Source: Paenibacillus psychroresistens (GTDB taxonomy: Bacteria; Bacillota; Bacilli; Paenibacillales; NBRC-103111). Taken from it: DNA of 64,000 nt. The notes beneath the pieces were generated by a model, which saw only the letters and a program-made list of their open reading frames with translations, ran no database searches and was not told where the DNA came from. The position numbers were made by a program, and so were the translations under genes. Below, one piece after another: positions 34,392 to 42,929 of this stretch. Location: positions 5,903,501 through 5,967,500 of the forward strand of contig NZ_CP034235.1 of assembly GCF_009728935.1 (NCBI RefSeq), read 5' to 3'. How positions within the stretch are numbered: the first letter of the stretch is position 1; every line of letters starts with the position of its first letter.

Positions 34392-35198
34392 ATGAAAGCC
34401 TTTGAGGGAAAGTCCATTAACCACTATCAGCAACCTGTCGGGATTATTGCAGGCCATTTTATTGAGACAGATAATTACATTACCCGAAGACCTGAAGGTA
34501 TGAAAGATTGGCTTATCCTATTCACCTTGGACGGCGAAGGCTATTTTCAAACACCTAGTGGTGAAAAGTTTTGTGAAGCCGGGGATATCACGCTATTAAA
34601 AGCTGATGTGCCCCATCAATATGGCACTTGTCCGAAGAAAAACTGGCACTTTGTTTGGGCTCACTTTCCCTATCTTTCGGAGACTGCTTTTCTTCCGGAT
34701 GAAGAAGTTTTCATTACACGCATTAATAGTGAGCATATTCGCAAACGGATTTATCGTGCTTTTAAAAGAGTCTTACGTGATTCAAGAGAACGAACCGGCT
34801 TATGGCATGAGTTATGTGAAAACTCGATTCGCGAAATTCTGCTGCTCTTGGCCGAACGGTTAAATCGAAAAATCGATCCGCGTATTGAACAGGTCTTGCA
34901 CATCTTATCACAGAAAATGAAAGACTCGATCCGAATTGATGATTTGGCAAAAACAATATGTCTTTCGCCATCCCGTTTATCTCATTTATTCAAGGCGGAA
35001 ACGGGTGAATCCATTCTAGAAACCTTGAATCGCATGAGACTTCGGCAAGCTGCTTTACTACTGGAGCATACAGATCGTACAGCAATGGAAGCAGCGCTAG
35101 ATGTCGGCTTCCACAACTATAATCATTTTGCCGAGCTGTTCCGTAAGCAATACGGCAAAAGCCCTCGTTTCTATAAAAAACTACCGCAGGATACCTAA
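34392..35198 (+). CDS. AraC-family transcriptional regulator
   Basis: The 268-residue protein has an N-terminal cupin arm. The motifs are LFTLDGEGYFQTPSGEKF, then GDITLLKADVPHQYG, then WHFVWAHF, the pattern of AraC proteins sensing sugars. A C-terminal double HTH follows (about 165-265, ending QYGKSPRFYKKLP). AGGGGG precedes the ATG at 34392. It is divergent from the PhyH gene at 33369-34178, which it probably regulates. Confidence 0.88.
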   Translation: MKAFEGKSINHYQQPVGIIAGHFIETDNYITRRPEGMKDWLILFTLDGEGYFQTPSGEKFCEAGDITLLKADVPHQYGTCPKKNWHFVWAHFPYLSETAFLPDEEVFITRINSEHIRKRIYRAFKRVLRDSRERTGLWHELCENSIREILLLLAERLNRKIDPRIEQVLHILSQKMKDSIRIDDLAKTICLSPSRLSHLFKAETGESILETLNRMRLRQAALLLEHTDRTAMEAALDVGFHNYNHFAELFRKQYGKSPRFYKKLPQDT

Positions 35199-35221
35199 TT
35201 CAGCAATATTCAGACACACTG

Positions 35222-35860
35222 CTACAAAACGAAAAGAGTCTCTAAAGTCTTCCAAATCACATCTTCATCCTGATCAAGCTGGAAATGGGGCAGCATAACT
35301 TCTTGCCAATTTTCCGGAGTATGATTTGTTTTAAGCTTCCCTTCCGGTTTACTTAAGCTGAAGGATTCAGGCAGCTCAGAGTAGGAAAACAGCATATTCT
35401 CATAAGCGCCAATTGTATAGGTTTTATTAAAGCTTTCCGGGTTTTCTTCTTGTAATTGATAATGATAGAACACATAGCTGCAATATTGCTCTGGCTTAAG
35501 ATAGACCATAGATCCGCTGCGCTGCTCGACCGTACGATCCCCGCGCCATTCATTGAGTTCTTCCGGAACTCCATCATGAAATACATCAAGCAAGGGAATC
35601 GAGTTGCGCAGCACCGCTTGACCTGGCCATTGCTCCAACCGTTCACTGTAAGGCGTTTCCCACGAAAAACTAAATGCTTTTTTGGAGGCTTCCAGATAAA
35701 TAAACAAGAATGCTCCTTGGTTAAATAAAGAAAAAGAAACGATACCTTGCTGCTCTAGCCAACCTCGAAATTCAGCACTATTTTCTGCAAGATGCTTTTT
35801 AAAGTCCGTTATAGATTGAGACTTAATCTGTGAAAGATACATACTTCTATAGATCAACAT
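35222..35860 (-). CDS. duplicated ferredoxin-like protein, resembles L-rhamnose mutarotase
   Basis: The 212-residue protein appears to have two copies of a roughly 100-residue alpha/beta unit. In each, a helix leads to a strand pair: WLEQQGIVSFSLFNQGAFLFIYLEAS (about 35-60) and NKTYTIGAYENMLFSYSEL (about 146-164). This pattern recalls RhaM/DUF718 mutarotases and other dimeric alpha/beta barrels. In RhaM two such chains pair; here one chain may form the whole barrel. AGGAGG lies eight bases before the ATG. The family assignment is tentative. Confidence 0.55.
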   Translation of the reverse strand: MLIYRSMYLSQIKSQSITDFKKHLAENSAEFRGWLEQQGIVSFSLFNQGAFLFIYLEASKKAFSFSWETPYSERLEQWPGQAVLRNSIPLLDVFHDGVPEELNEWRGDRTVEQRSGSMVYLKPEQYCSYVFYHYQLQEENPESFNKTYTIGAYENMLFSYSELPESFSLSKPEGKLKTNHTPENWQEVMLPHFQLDQDEDVIWKTLETLFVL

Positions 35861-35880
35861 TAACTTAACCTCCTATGATT

Positions 35881-36150
35881 TTAGTAAAACCACAAAAAAT
35901 AAACAGCTGCTGCAATATGAAGTAAAATTATAGCCGGGATCCCATATTGGAAGCTTGGGTGCTGCGTTTTATGCCGATAGACCTTCATAGCGACAAACGT
36001 GCCTATAGAGCCGCCAATGATTGCATACCAGAATAATTGTCGCTCAGGTATTCTTCGCTTTTTTTGCTTCGCCTTTAATTTGTCATACCCCATAATATAG
36101 AAGGCCAAAACATTGATTCCAATTAAAAAATAAACTAAGTAAATAGACAC
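35881..36150 (-). CDS. small DUF1294 membrane protein
   Basis: The 89-residue protein has an N-terminal transmembrane helix (about 3-20) and the DUF1294 motif GYDKLKAKQKKRRIPERQL (21-39). Two more hydrophobic segments follow (about 42-57 and 68-88), separated by the conserved MKVYRHKTQHPSF. It starts with GTG, ten bases after GAGGAG. The function of the family is unknown. It lies 20 bases upstream of the mutarotase-like gene and may be co-transcribed with it. Confidence 0.85.
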   Translation of the reverse strand: MSIYLVYFLIGINVLAFYIMGYDKLKAKQKKRRIPERQLFWYAIIGGSIGTFVAMKVYRHKTQHPSFQYGIPAIILLHIAAAVYFLWFY

Positions 36151-36165
36151 GTTTTCCCCACTCCT

Positions 36166-37101
36166 CTAGATACAAACAATTACTTGGCGCAAAAAGCTTC
36201 CTTTACTTACTATACAGCGATCTTGAATCATAAAACCAGCATTTATTATTAATTCATCCATAGCTTCAATCGTAACAATAACTACTCTTCGAGCAAAGCC
36301 ACGTGCACTTTGCAGCATTTCCAGCTGCTCCTCGGGTGAGCTAACGGAGCAGAGGTTATATGGCAGATCAAGAATTGCAGCATCGAAGCTTCCTTGAATA
36401 GAACGCATATCTCCAATAGTAACATTGCTCTCTAATCCAAAATGCGCCAAGTTAGCCCTCGCTCCAATTACGGCAAGCGGGTTGAGATCATATCCGACCA
36501 TATCAATCCCCATAGACCGTGCTTCTATTAATACGGTACCAATACCGCAGCACGGATCGATTGCCTTAATGCCCTCTGTTTGCGGTATAGCAATATTCAC
36601 TACTGCTCTGGCAAGGCGCGTATTTAAGGCTGTCGAGTAGTTTTGCGGTTTATTCTTATGCGCTAGCCATATCGCTTTATTCGATACACACTCACCGAAT
36701 AACCAACGATTATCCAGACATATGACCGCAAAAGTCCGCTCTGGCGTTCGCATATCTGCTTTACCTTGAATCTGCCAGCCAATCTCTCTTTCAACACTAC
36801 GCTTCTCTTCAAAATCCAATTTCACTGAAGCATCCCATTCAGCTTCCGTATAAACGACTTTAAAGGTCGCTTCATTTAATTCCACAGCGGTTACCTGCTC
36901 CGCAAGCTCAGCCGAGCTTGTACCGGAAAATAAAAGCGAAACCCGTTGTTTAATAAACGGGCTTCGGCTTGGATCCATATAAAGTGAGCTTTCAATATAC
37001 CCATTGGCAGGTTCGATTCCAAATATTACACGCAGCTCAAGCTGACATAAATCTTTTTCATCCTCGTGGCAAGCATAGGTGTACACATATCCTAGCTTCA
37101 T
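36166..37101 (-). CDS. TRM11/TrmG10-like RNA guanine-N2 methyltransferase family protein
   Basis: The 311-residue protein has a C-terminal Rossmann methyltransferase domain. The SAM motif is DPCCGIGT (about 182-189) and the catalytic motif is DLPYN (about 246-250), a form of the D/N-PP-Y motif of base-amino methyltransferases. The N-terminal half is weakly conserved, with no recognisable full THUMP domain. The substrate could be tRNA or rRNA. Its ATG overlaps the end of the upstream ABC gene by four bases, so it is co-translated with the exporter. Confidence 0.75.
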   Translation of the reverse strand: MKLGYVYTYACHEDEKDLCQLELRVIFGIEPANGYIESSLYMDPSRSPFIKQRVSLLFSGTSSAELAEQVTAVELNEATFKVVYTEAEWDASVKLDFEEKRSVEREIGWQIQGKADMRTPERTFAVICLDNRWLFGECVSNKAIWLAHKNKPQNYSTALNTRLARAVVNIAIPQTEGIKAIDPCCGIGTVLIEARSMGIDMVGYDLNPLAVIGARANLAHFGLESNVTIGDMRSIQGSFDAAILDLPYNLCSVSSPEEQLEMLQSARGFARRVVIVTIEAMDELIINAGFMIQDRCIVSKGSFLRQVIVCI

Positions 37102-38888
37102 ACTACCGTTCCTACATTAGGAGCTACACTATTTCCTTGTGCCACTGGTGCTGTTTCACCTTTTTGCAGCTGATACATCTTGTAATATCTGCCTTGCAGA
37201 GCCATTAACGTATCGTGGTCCCCACGTTCAACAATTTCTCCGCGGTGAAGCACGAGAATTTGATCGGCATCTCTAATCGTCGATAAGCGATGGGCAATAA
37301 TAAAGGTCGTTCTGCCTTCACTAACAACCTTCAATGCTTTTTGAATCAAGCCCTCTGTTTCGCTATCAATACTGGCAGTCGCTTCATCCAAGATAAGGAT
37401 TGACGGATCAAAAGCCAACGCTCTGGCAAAAGAAATCAACTGCCGTTGTCCAGCAGATAACGTACTTCCCCGTTCAACAACCGGCTCATCATAGCCTTTA
37501 GGCAATTGCTCAACAAATCCATCTGCTCCAACTTCTTTAAGCGCACTTTTCACACGCTCTAGATCAATCTGTTCATTATAGAGGCTAACATTAAATTTAA
37601 TATCACCAGCAAATAAAAACGGATCCTGCAAGACAATTCCCATATGCTTGCGTAAAGCTTGCTTAGAAAAAGAAGTAATATCTCGACCATCAATCGAAAC
37701 AACACCATCACTCGGCTCATAAAAACCAAGCAATAAATTCATTATTGAGCTCTTGCCAGAACCCGTATGGCCAACTAAAGCGATGGTTTCGCCTTTTTTA
37801 GCCTCGAATGAAATGTTCTTCAGGACGTTTTCTCCTTCTTTGTAAGCAAAGGTAACTTGATCGAACTTCACATAACCCTCAGGTCTATTGATATGATCAG
37901 CTCCAGAAATTTCTGTACCCTCTATATCGAGAATGAAGAAAACCTTTTCTGCGGAAACTATCGCACGTTGTGCATTCGTAAGTTGATCAAAAACACCAAT
38001 AATCGGTTGGAATATCCGGCCTAAATAATCAATAAATGCATAAAATACCCCAAAGGAAATGGCTGTATTCAAGGATTGATTTCCAAAATAATAAATAACC
38101 AAAGCCGTGACCAAGCTGCCAATAGTGCCTACAATATTACGTGACGAGAGCGAGAAAACGCGGAATTGTTTAACTTGATTGACATACCGATCTTCATTCA
38201 ACACTTCAAACTCTTCCAGCTGGACCTTCTCACGACGAAACGCCTGTAGAATCGGCATAACAGCGATCGTTTCGCTGATCATCGCATTCATATCACTTAG
38301 TCTAGCACGCATGATGGTGATGAAGATTTTTGAATATTTAAGATGGACTTTCATAATTAAGGCAAACAACGGCGGCAGCAATAAGCAATAAAGTGCTAAT
38401 TTTGTATTCAGAATAAATAAGGCTACATATATGCCTGTCAATTGAACAGCGCTAACTACAAATGTTGCCATAAAGCTCATAAACAGATCACGAATTGCCT
38501 CGGTATCATTGGCGATTCTCGATACAACTTGACCAATTGGAGTGTTGTCAAAATATCGCAACGGCACCCGTTGAATATGCTTCATTAAATCCATCCGCAT
38601 ATTCTTAATAATCCGCAATGCCGTAGCCTGTAAGGTGTAAGACTGCACAAAGTTGCATACGCTCGCAATCAACAACAAAGCAATATATAAACCAATTAGC
38701 TGAAAGACAGCTGTTAAATTATCATCCGGTACGGTCAAATGCTTATCGATAATGGTCTTGACGATAAACGGACCGCCAAGCTCCGCGCCTACAGCGCAGC
38801 AGAGAACAAGTAGAGCTCCAATAATTCTAAATTTATAAACAAGTGCATAATTCACTAAACGTTTAAAGACGGGTCTCTTAGGTTCCAT
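37098..38888 (-). CDS. ABC exporter half-transporter, BmrD/YfiC-like, with intact ATPase site
   Basis: The 596-residue protein has a six-helix export domain (about 1-320) and an ATPase domain. Walker A is GHTGSGKSS, the signature is LSAGQRQ, and Walker B is ILILDEAT with the catalytic Glu present; the H-loop is IAHRLS. The start at 38888 has AGGAGG ten bases upstream and lies 15 bases after the partner's stop. With the preceding gene it should form a heterodimeric multidrug-type exporter in the membrane. The substrate is unknown. Confidence 0.9.
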   Translation of the reverse strand: MEPKRPVFKRLVNYALVYKFRIIGALLVLCCAVGAELGGPFIVKTIIDKHLTVPDDNLTAVFQLIGLYIALLLIASVCNFVQSYTLQATALRIIKNMRMDLMKHIQRVPLRYFDNTPIGQVVSRIANDTEAIRDLFMSFMATFVVSAVQLTGIYVALFILNTKLALYCLLLPPLFALIMKVHLKYSKIFITIMRARLSDMNAMISETIAVMPILQAFRREKVQLEEFEVLNEDRYVNQVKQFRVFSLSSRNIVGTIGSLVTALVIYYFGNQSLNTAISFGVFYAFIDYLGRIFQPIIGVFDQLTNAQRAIVSAEKVFFILDIEGTEISGADHINRPEGYVKFDQVTFAYKEGENVLKNISFEAKKGETIALVGHTGSGKSSIMNLLLGFYEPSDGVVSIDGRDITSFSKQALRKHMGIVLQDPFLFAGDIKFNVSLYNEQIDLERVKSALKEVGADGFVEQLPKGYDEPVVERGSTLSAGQRQLISFARALAFDPSILILDEATASIDSETEGLIQKALKVVSEGRTTFIIAHRLSTIRDADQILVLHRGEIVERGDHDTLMALQGRYYKMYQLQKGETAPVAQGNSVAPNVGTVV

Positions 38889-38902
38889 TCGTTGGCTACC
38901 TC

Positions 38903-40663
38903 CTATTCCTGTAAGCTTGCTTCGAGCTGCTGATGCTCCCATTGTTCTTTATACCAGCCGCCTAATAACATCAGCTGTTCATGTGTGCCTTCTTCCACTA
39001 TTCGTCCATCATCCAGTACAAGAATCCAGTTCGCATGTCCGACTGCTGAGAGACGATGTGTCGTGATTAATGTAGTTTTCCCAGTGCGGGTTTGGCGTAT
39101 GTGATGGAGAATACGGCTCTCTGTCCTTGCGTCAACAGCAGATAAAGAATCATCTAGAATTAATACCTCTGAATCAATAAGCAAGGCGCGTGCAATAGCA
39201 ACACGCTGTTTCTGTCCCCCCGATAACATAACACCATTCTCACCAATCACTGTATCCAAGCCTTGTGCCATTTGCGCAATATCTTGAGTGAATGATGCCA
39301 TTTCAATGGCATTGTCAATCTCGGCAGCTGTAGCCTTGGGTCTTCCTAAGGCAATATTCTCTCGTATCGTTTTCGATAACAATAAATGCTCCTGTGGCAC
39401 ATAAGCAATCCATTGCTTCATTTGATCCAATGCAATTTGCTCCACGGGTACATCAGAGATGAATAATCTCCCTTGTTCGATCGGATATTGTCTTAGTAAT
39501 TGCTTAAGCAATGTGCTTTTTCCACTGCCTGTACGACCTACAATACCCAATGTTTGCCCTTGCTCCAACCGAAAGGATACTTCATTCAAGCTTGGATGGA
39601 CTGTATTCGGATAGCTGAAAGAAAGCTGCTTCATCTCGATACTTGTTGGTTTTTCTAGAGCAATAGGGTGCTCCGCTTCCTTAATATCTGGCTGATGTGC
39701 GAAAGCTTGATCCAAGCGGTCAGCCGAAGCACTCCCCCGCTGTAAAACGTTAATAAATTCTCCAAATGATATCATCGGCCAAATCAACATAGCCAAATAA
39801 ATATTAAAGGAAATCAGCTGGCCCAAAGTAATCTGCTCATCAAAGACCAAATAGGAGCCATATCCGATTCCAATTGAAAAGCTGATGCCGACAATCAAAG
39901 AAATCAGTGGCTGGAATAAAGCATTGAGAATTGAAACACGTTGATTCTTAACCATTACATCCCCAGTAACTTTATCAAAAGCAGCAATATCCTTTTCTTC
40001 CTGCACATAGGAACGAATAACACGCATCCCTGAAATTGACTCTAATGCATGGTCGTTCATAACCCCAAACGAAGCTTGTGCCGCAATAAATCGGTTTCGT
40101 ACTTTTTGGCCTAGCTTATTAATGACCACAACCAAAAACGGCATTGGAATCAAAGCTGCAAGCATAAGCTTATAGCTTATCAAGGAGATCATCGTAATAA
40201 TAACTACCGATGCCCCTACTAAAGTATTAACAAGTGTCATTACTCCGTAACCCGCGGTTTGTCCAATGGCTAAGACATCATTTGTTGCAAGAGCCATTAA
40301 TTGTCCCGTACTGTTTCGCTGGAAAAAGCCAGGTGTCATTTTAGTTAAATGCGCTAATAGACGTCCTCTTAACAGCTTCTCGACCAGTCCTGAATTTCCA
40401 AACAAGGTAGTGATCCAAACATAGGCAGTCACATATAGCAGAATAGCAAGCCCTATGAGAATCAGTACCGTATTTTTAAGATTATCAGAAGTTAAATCAT
40501 GTAAACGAATGTGATCGATCGTATTTCCGATCATCTTAGGTGGAATAGTAGCAAGCAAGCTAACCATCGCCATCAAAACAATAGCTAATGTATATTGGCT
40601 CCAGCGCAGTTTAAAAAACCATTTTAAGCGTATTACAAAAGACACAATCCCACCACTCTCCAT
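38903..40663 (-). CDS. ABC exporter half-transporter, BmrC/YheI-like, with degenerate ATPase site
   Basis: The 586-residue partner has an export domain and an ATPase domain. Walker A is GRTGSGKST, the signature is LSGGQKQR, and Walker B is LILDDSLSAVD. Asp replaces the catalytic Glu after the Walker B Asp, as in B. subtilis BmrC. A complete signature plus a degenerate Walker B is what is expected of one half of an asymmetric heterodimer. The gene is first in the operon, behind a leader with hairpins and a tiny open frame. Confidence 0.9.
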   Translation of the reverse strand: MESGGIVSFVIRLKWFFKLRWSQYTLAIVLMAMVSLLATIPPKMIGNTIDHIRLHDLTSDNLKNTVLILIGLAILLYVTAYVWITTLFGNSGLVEKLLRGRLLAHLTKMTPGFFQRNSTGQLMALATNDVLAIGQTAGYGVMTLVNTLVGASVVIITMISLISYKLMLAALIPMPFLVVVINKLGQKVRNRFIAAQASFGVMNDHALESISGMRVIRSYVQEEKDIAAFDKVTGDVMVKNQRVSILNALFQPLISLIVGISFSIGIGYGSYLVFDEQITLGQLISFNIYLAMLIWPMISFGEFINVLQRGSASADRLDQAFAHQPDIKEAEHPIALEKPTSIEMKQLSFSYPNTVHPSLNEVSFRLEQGQTLGIVGRTGSGKSTLLKQLLRQYPIEQGRLFISDVPVEQIALDQMKQWIAYVPQEHLLLSKTIRENIALGRPKATAAEIDNAIEMASFTQDIAQMAQGLDTVIGENGVMLSGGQKQRVAIARALLIDSEVLILDDSLSAVDARTESRILHHIRQTRTGKTTLITTHRLSAVGHANWILVLDDGRIVEEGTHEQLMLLGGWYKEQWEHQQLEASLQE

Positions 40664-40695
40664 ACAAGATCATTTCATTATAGACTCTTTAAAGG

Positions 40696-40780
40696 CAAAA
40701 AAAAAACTCTTTTTTAGAAAAGGGACTGTACCCTTTAGTAGCTAAGGGCAAATAAACATAGATTTGACCAACTGATTCAT
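40696..40780 (-). promoter_or_regulatory. possible attenuator leader of the ABC exporter operon
   Basis: In minus-strand order come a 12-codon frame (40780-40742), a hairpin of CCCTT/AAGGG type (40748-40731), and a second hairpin of CCCTTTT/AAAAGAG type followed by ten T residues (about 40725-40696). The GGG closing the first hairpin can instead pair with the CCC opening the second. The two structures are therefore alternatives, as in ribosome-mediated attenuation. B. subtilis bmrCD is controlled through its leader bmrB in this way. Here the mechanism is inference. Confidence 0.5.
40742..40780 (-). CDS. putative 12-residue leader peptide
   Basis: The frame from ATG at 40780 reads MNQLVKSMFICP and stops with TAG inside the first leader hairpin. 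No strong ribosome binding site precedes it (AAAGCG lies upstream), which lowers confidence. Its overlap of a hairpin and its place before an exporter gene are the reasons for listing it. Confidence 0.35.
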   Translation of the reverse strand: MNQLVKSMFICP

Positions 40781-40856
40781 AAAATATGCGCTTTCATCTG
40801 CACTTTGCTATACTTAAACTATCATTTTACATTTTTCTACTAAAGGCGGTTATTTC

Positions 40857-41819
40857 ATGGAAACAGTCGAAATCAAAAAGCTAGCTGAACGCGTAAAGCA
40901 AAACATAAGCTTAGTCATTGTTGGTAAAGATCAAATCATCGATTACTTGTTAATTGCTTTAATCACTTCCAGTCACGTTCTATTAGAAGATGTACCTGGA
41001 ACTGGTAAAACCCTGCTAGCCAAAGCCATGGCAAAGTCATTGAATGCTAGCTTTAAACGAGTTCAGTTCACACCTGATTTATTGCCGTCTGATTTAACTG
41101 GAATTAACTTCTTTAATCAAAAGCAATCTGAATTTGAGTTTCGTCCTGGCCCCGTTTTCTGCAATATTCTCTTAGCAGATGAAATCAACCGAGCTACACC
41201 AAGGTCGCAATCCAGTTTATTGGAATGTATGGAGGAACGACAGGTAAGTATCGACGGCGAAACTCGCAAGCTAGATAATCCGTTTATTGTTATAGCTACT
41301 CAGAACCCGATTGAAAATCAAGGAACTTTTCCACTTCCTGAAGCTCAGCTAGATCGTTTTCTTTTGAAGGTAAGAATGGGTTATCCGACGACAGCAGAAA
41401 GTGTCGAAATCATGAAACGCTTTAAACAATCCAATCCACTTGATTTAATTGAAAGCGTTGTCGGCGTCCAAGAATTAATTGCTGCCCAACAAGCATACTC
41501 ACTAGTAAAGGTAGATTCATCGATATATGACTATATTGTAGCTATTGTTGAGAAAACCAGAACTCATGCGGATATTTCGTTCGGCGTTAGTCCTCGTGGA
41601 GCGCAAGCCTTACTCAAAGCCGTTCAGGTTTACGCTATTTTACAGGGGCGGGATTATGTGATTCCAGATGATGTTAAGGCGATGGTTAAGCCTGTTTTTG
41701 GACATCGGATGATACCAAGAAGCCTTAATCGGATGAAAGAAGATACGGTGCTTAACATCATTGACCTTATACTAAATCAAGTCCCCGTACCTACTGAAGA
41801 GCAATTAGTGAAAGGGTAG
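40857..41819 (+). CDS. MoxR-type AAA+ ATPase
   Basis: The 320-residue protein has Walker A EDVPGTGKT (about 41-49), Walker B ILLADEINRA (about 104-113), sensor ATQNPIENQGTFPLPEAQLDRF (in outline, about 147-168) and a C-terminal lid. MoxR ATPases act as chaperones for DUF58 and von Willebrand-type proteins. It is the first of three genes, followed after six bases by DUF58 and then a DUF4129 membrane protein. AAAGGCGG precedes the ATG. Confidence 0.93.
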   Translation: METVEIKKLAERVKQNISLVIVGKDQIIDYLLIALITSSHVLLEDVPGTGKTLLAKAMAKSLNASFKRVQFTPDLLPSDLTGINFFNQKQSEFEFRPGPVFCNILLADEINRATPRSQSSLLECMEERQVSIDGETRKLDNPFIVIATQNPIENQGTFPLPEAQLDRFLLKVRMGYPTTAESVEIMKRFKQSNPLDLIESVVGVQELIAAQQAYSLVKVDSSIYDYIVAIVEKTRTHADISFGVSPRGAQALLKAVQVYAILQGRDYVIPDDVKAMVKPVFGHRMIPRSLNRMKEDTVLNIIDLILNQVPVPTEEQLVKG

Positions 41820-41825
41820 AAGCGG

Positions 41826-42929
41826 ATGAATATCTATTGGTTTCTGTTCATTGCTTTTCTGATCTTAGCTGTGCAAGGCTGGATTTATCGCAGATGGAGC
41901 TTGAGTCAGCTCCAATATTCACGTAAATTCAGCACGCCGACCTGTTACCGCGGAGATGAAATTCTCATTCTTGAAACAATTTCAAACCGAAAGCTCTTGC
42001 CGTTGCCTTGGTTACTTCTGCAATCCCAGTTTCATACGGCACTGCAATTTCAGCATCAAAGCAATCTTGATATCAGTAAAGGCCAATTTTATCAGAATCA
42101 TAAGAGTATATTTAGTCTTATGCCTTATACACAGATTGTCCGCAAGCACCGCATTATTTGCTCTAAACGAGGGTCCTATAGGCTTAATACGGTTTCATTG
42201 ACCTGCGGAGATGCATTTGGTATCAGTAAAACCTATAAAACACTGCCCTTGGATGGACAGCTGCTTGTTTTTCCAAAGCCTATCCCCATGGATGAGGTGC
42301 CATTACCGTCTCGAAGCTGGCAAGGTGAAGTTATTGTGCGGCGTTGGATCCTAGATGACCCCTTTACGGTGGCGGGAGCAAGAGAATATCGATACGGCGA
42401 CACATTAAACGGCATCAACTGGAAAGCAACGGCACGTAATGGAATGCTGCAGGTTCATAATCGCGAGCGTACTGCAGATCATCGAGTAGTTATTATGGTC
42501 AATTTCGACTTGAATGAGAGCGTGCAAACCCAAATTTCAGATCCAGATACGATCGAAAAGGCTTTAAGCTACGCCATTACAATAGCCGATTGGGTTATAA
42601 GTCAAGGCATGGAGATTGGTTTTGCTTGTAACGGTTATAGCGAAGATGCACCTAAGGAGCCTGTTTTTGTCGAGCCACGAGGCGGGCATGAAGCATTAAA
42701 TGAGCTTAATTATGTTATGGCGAAGCTTGTGATTGCTCAAAGTCTTGGATTCGAGCAATTTATGGCTAACATCATTCGCAATCAAATTGTCGATACCGAC
42801 ATCGTGCTGATATCTGCATATATCAGCAATGAAATTCAGCTGCATATCGAGCATCTACAAGCGACTGGAAACATTGTGACTATCGTTGAGCTCCAACCAG
42901 ATGCGTTAAAATCGGAGGTGGCTAATTAA
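41826..42929 (+). CDS. DUF58 family membrane protein
   Basis: The 367-residue protein has an N-terminal transmembrane segment (about 3-20) and the DUF58 core motif EYRYGDTLNGINWKATAR (given in outline, near 190-205), followed by a von Willebrand A-like domain. DUF58 proteins partner MoxR ATPases. It is directly joined to the DUF4129 gene, whose ATG follows its stop without a gap. Confidence 0.9.
   Translation: MNIYWFLFIAFLILAVQGWIYRRWSLSQLQYSRKFSTPTCYRGDEILILETISNRKLLPLPWLLLQSQFHTALQFQHQSNLDISKGQFYQNHKSIFSLMPYTQIVRKHRIICSKRGSYRLNTVSLTCGDAFGISKTYKTLPLDGQLLVFPKPIPMDEVPLPSRSWQGEVIVRRWILDDPFTVAGAREYRYGDTLNGINWKATARNGMLQVHNRERTADHRVVIMVNFDLNESVQTQISDPDTIEKALSYAITIADWVISQGMEIGFACNGYSEDAPKEPVFVEPRGGHEALNELNYVMAKLVIAQSLGFEQFMANIIRNQIVDTDIVLISAYISNEIQLHIEHLQATGNIVTIVELQPDALKSEVAN

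Noticed and set aside
35222..35860. Confident assignment as RhaM
   Set aside because: Length is twice that of RhaM and identity is low; only the fold pattern is similar.
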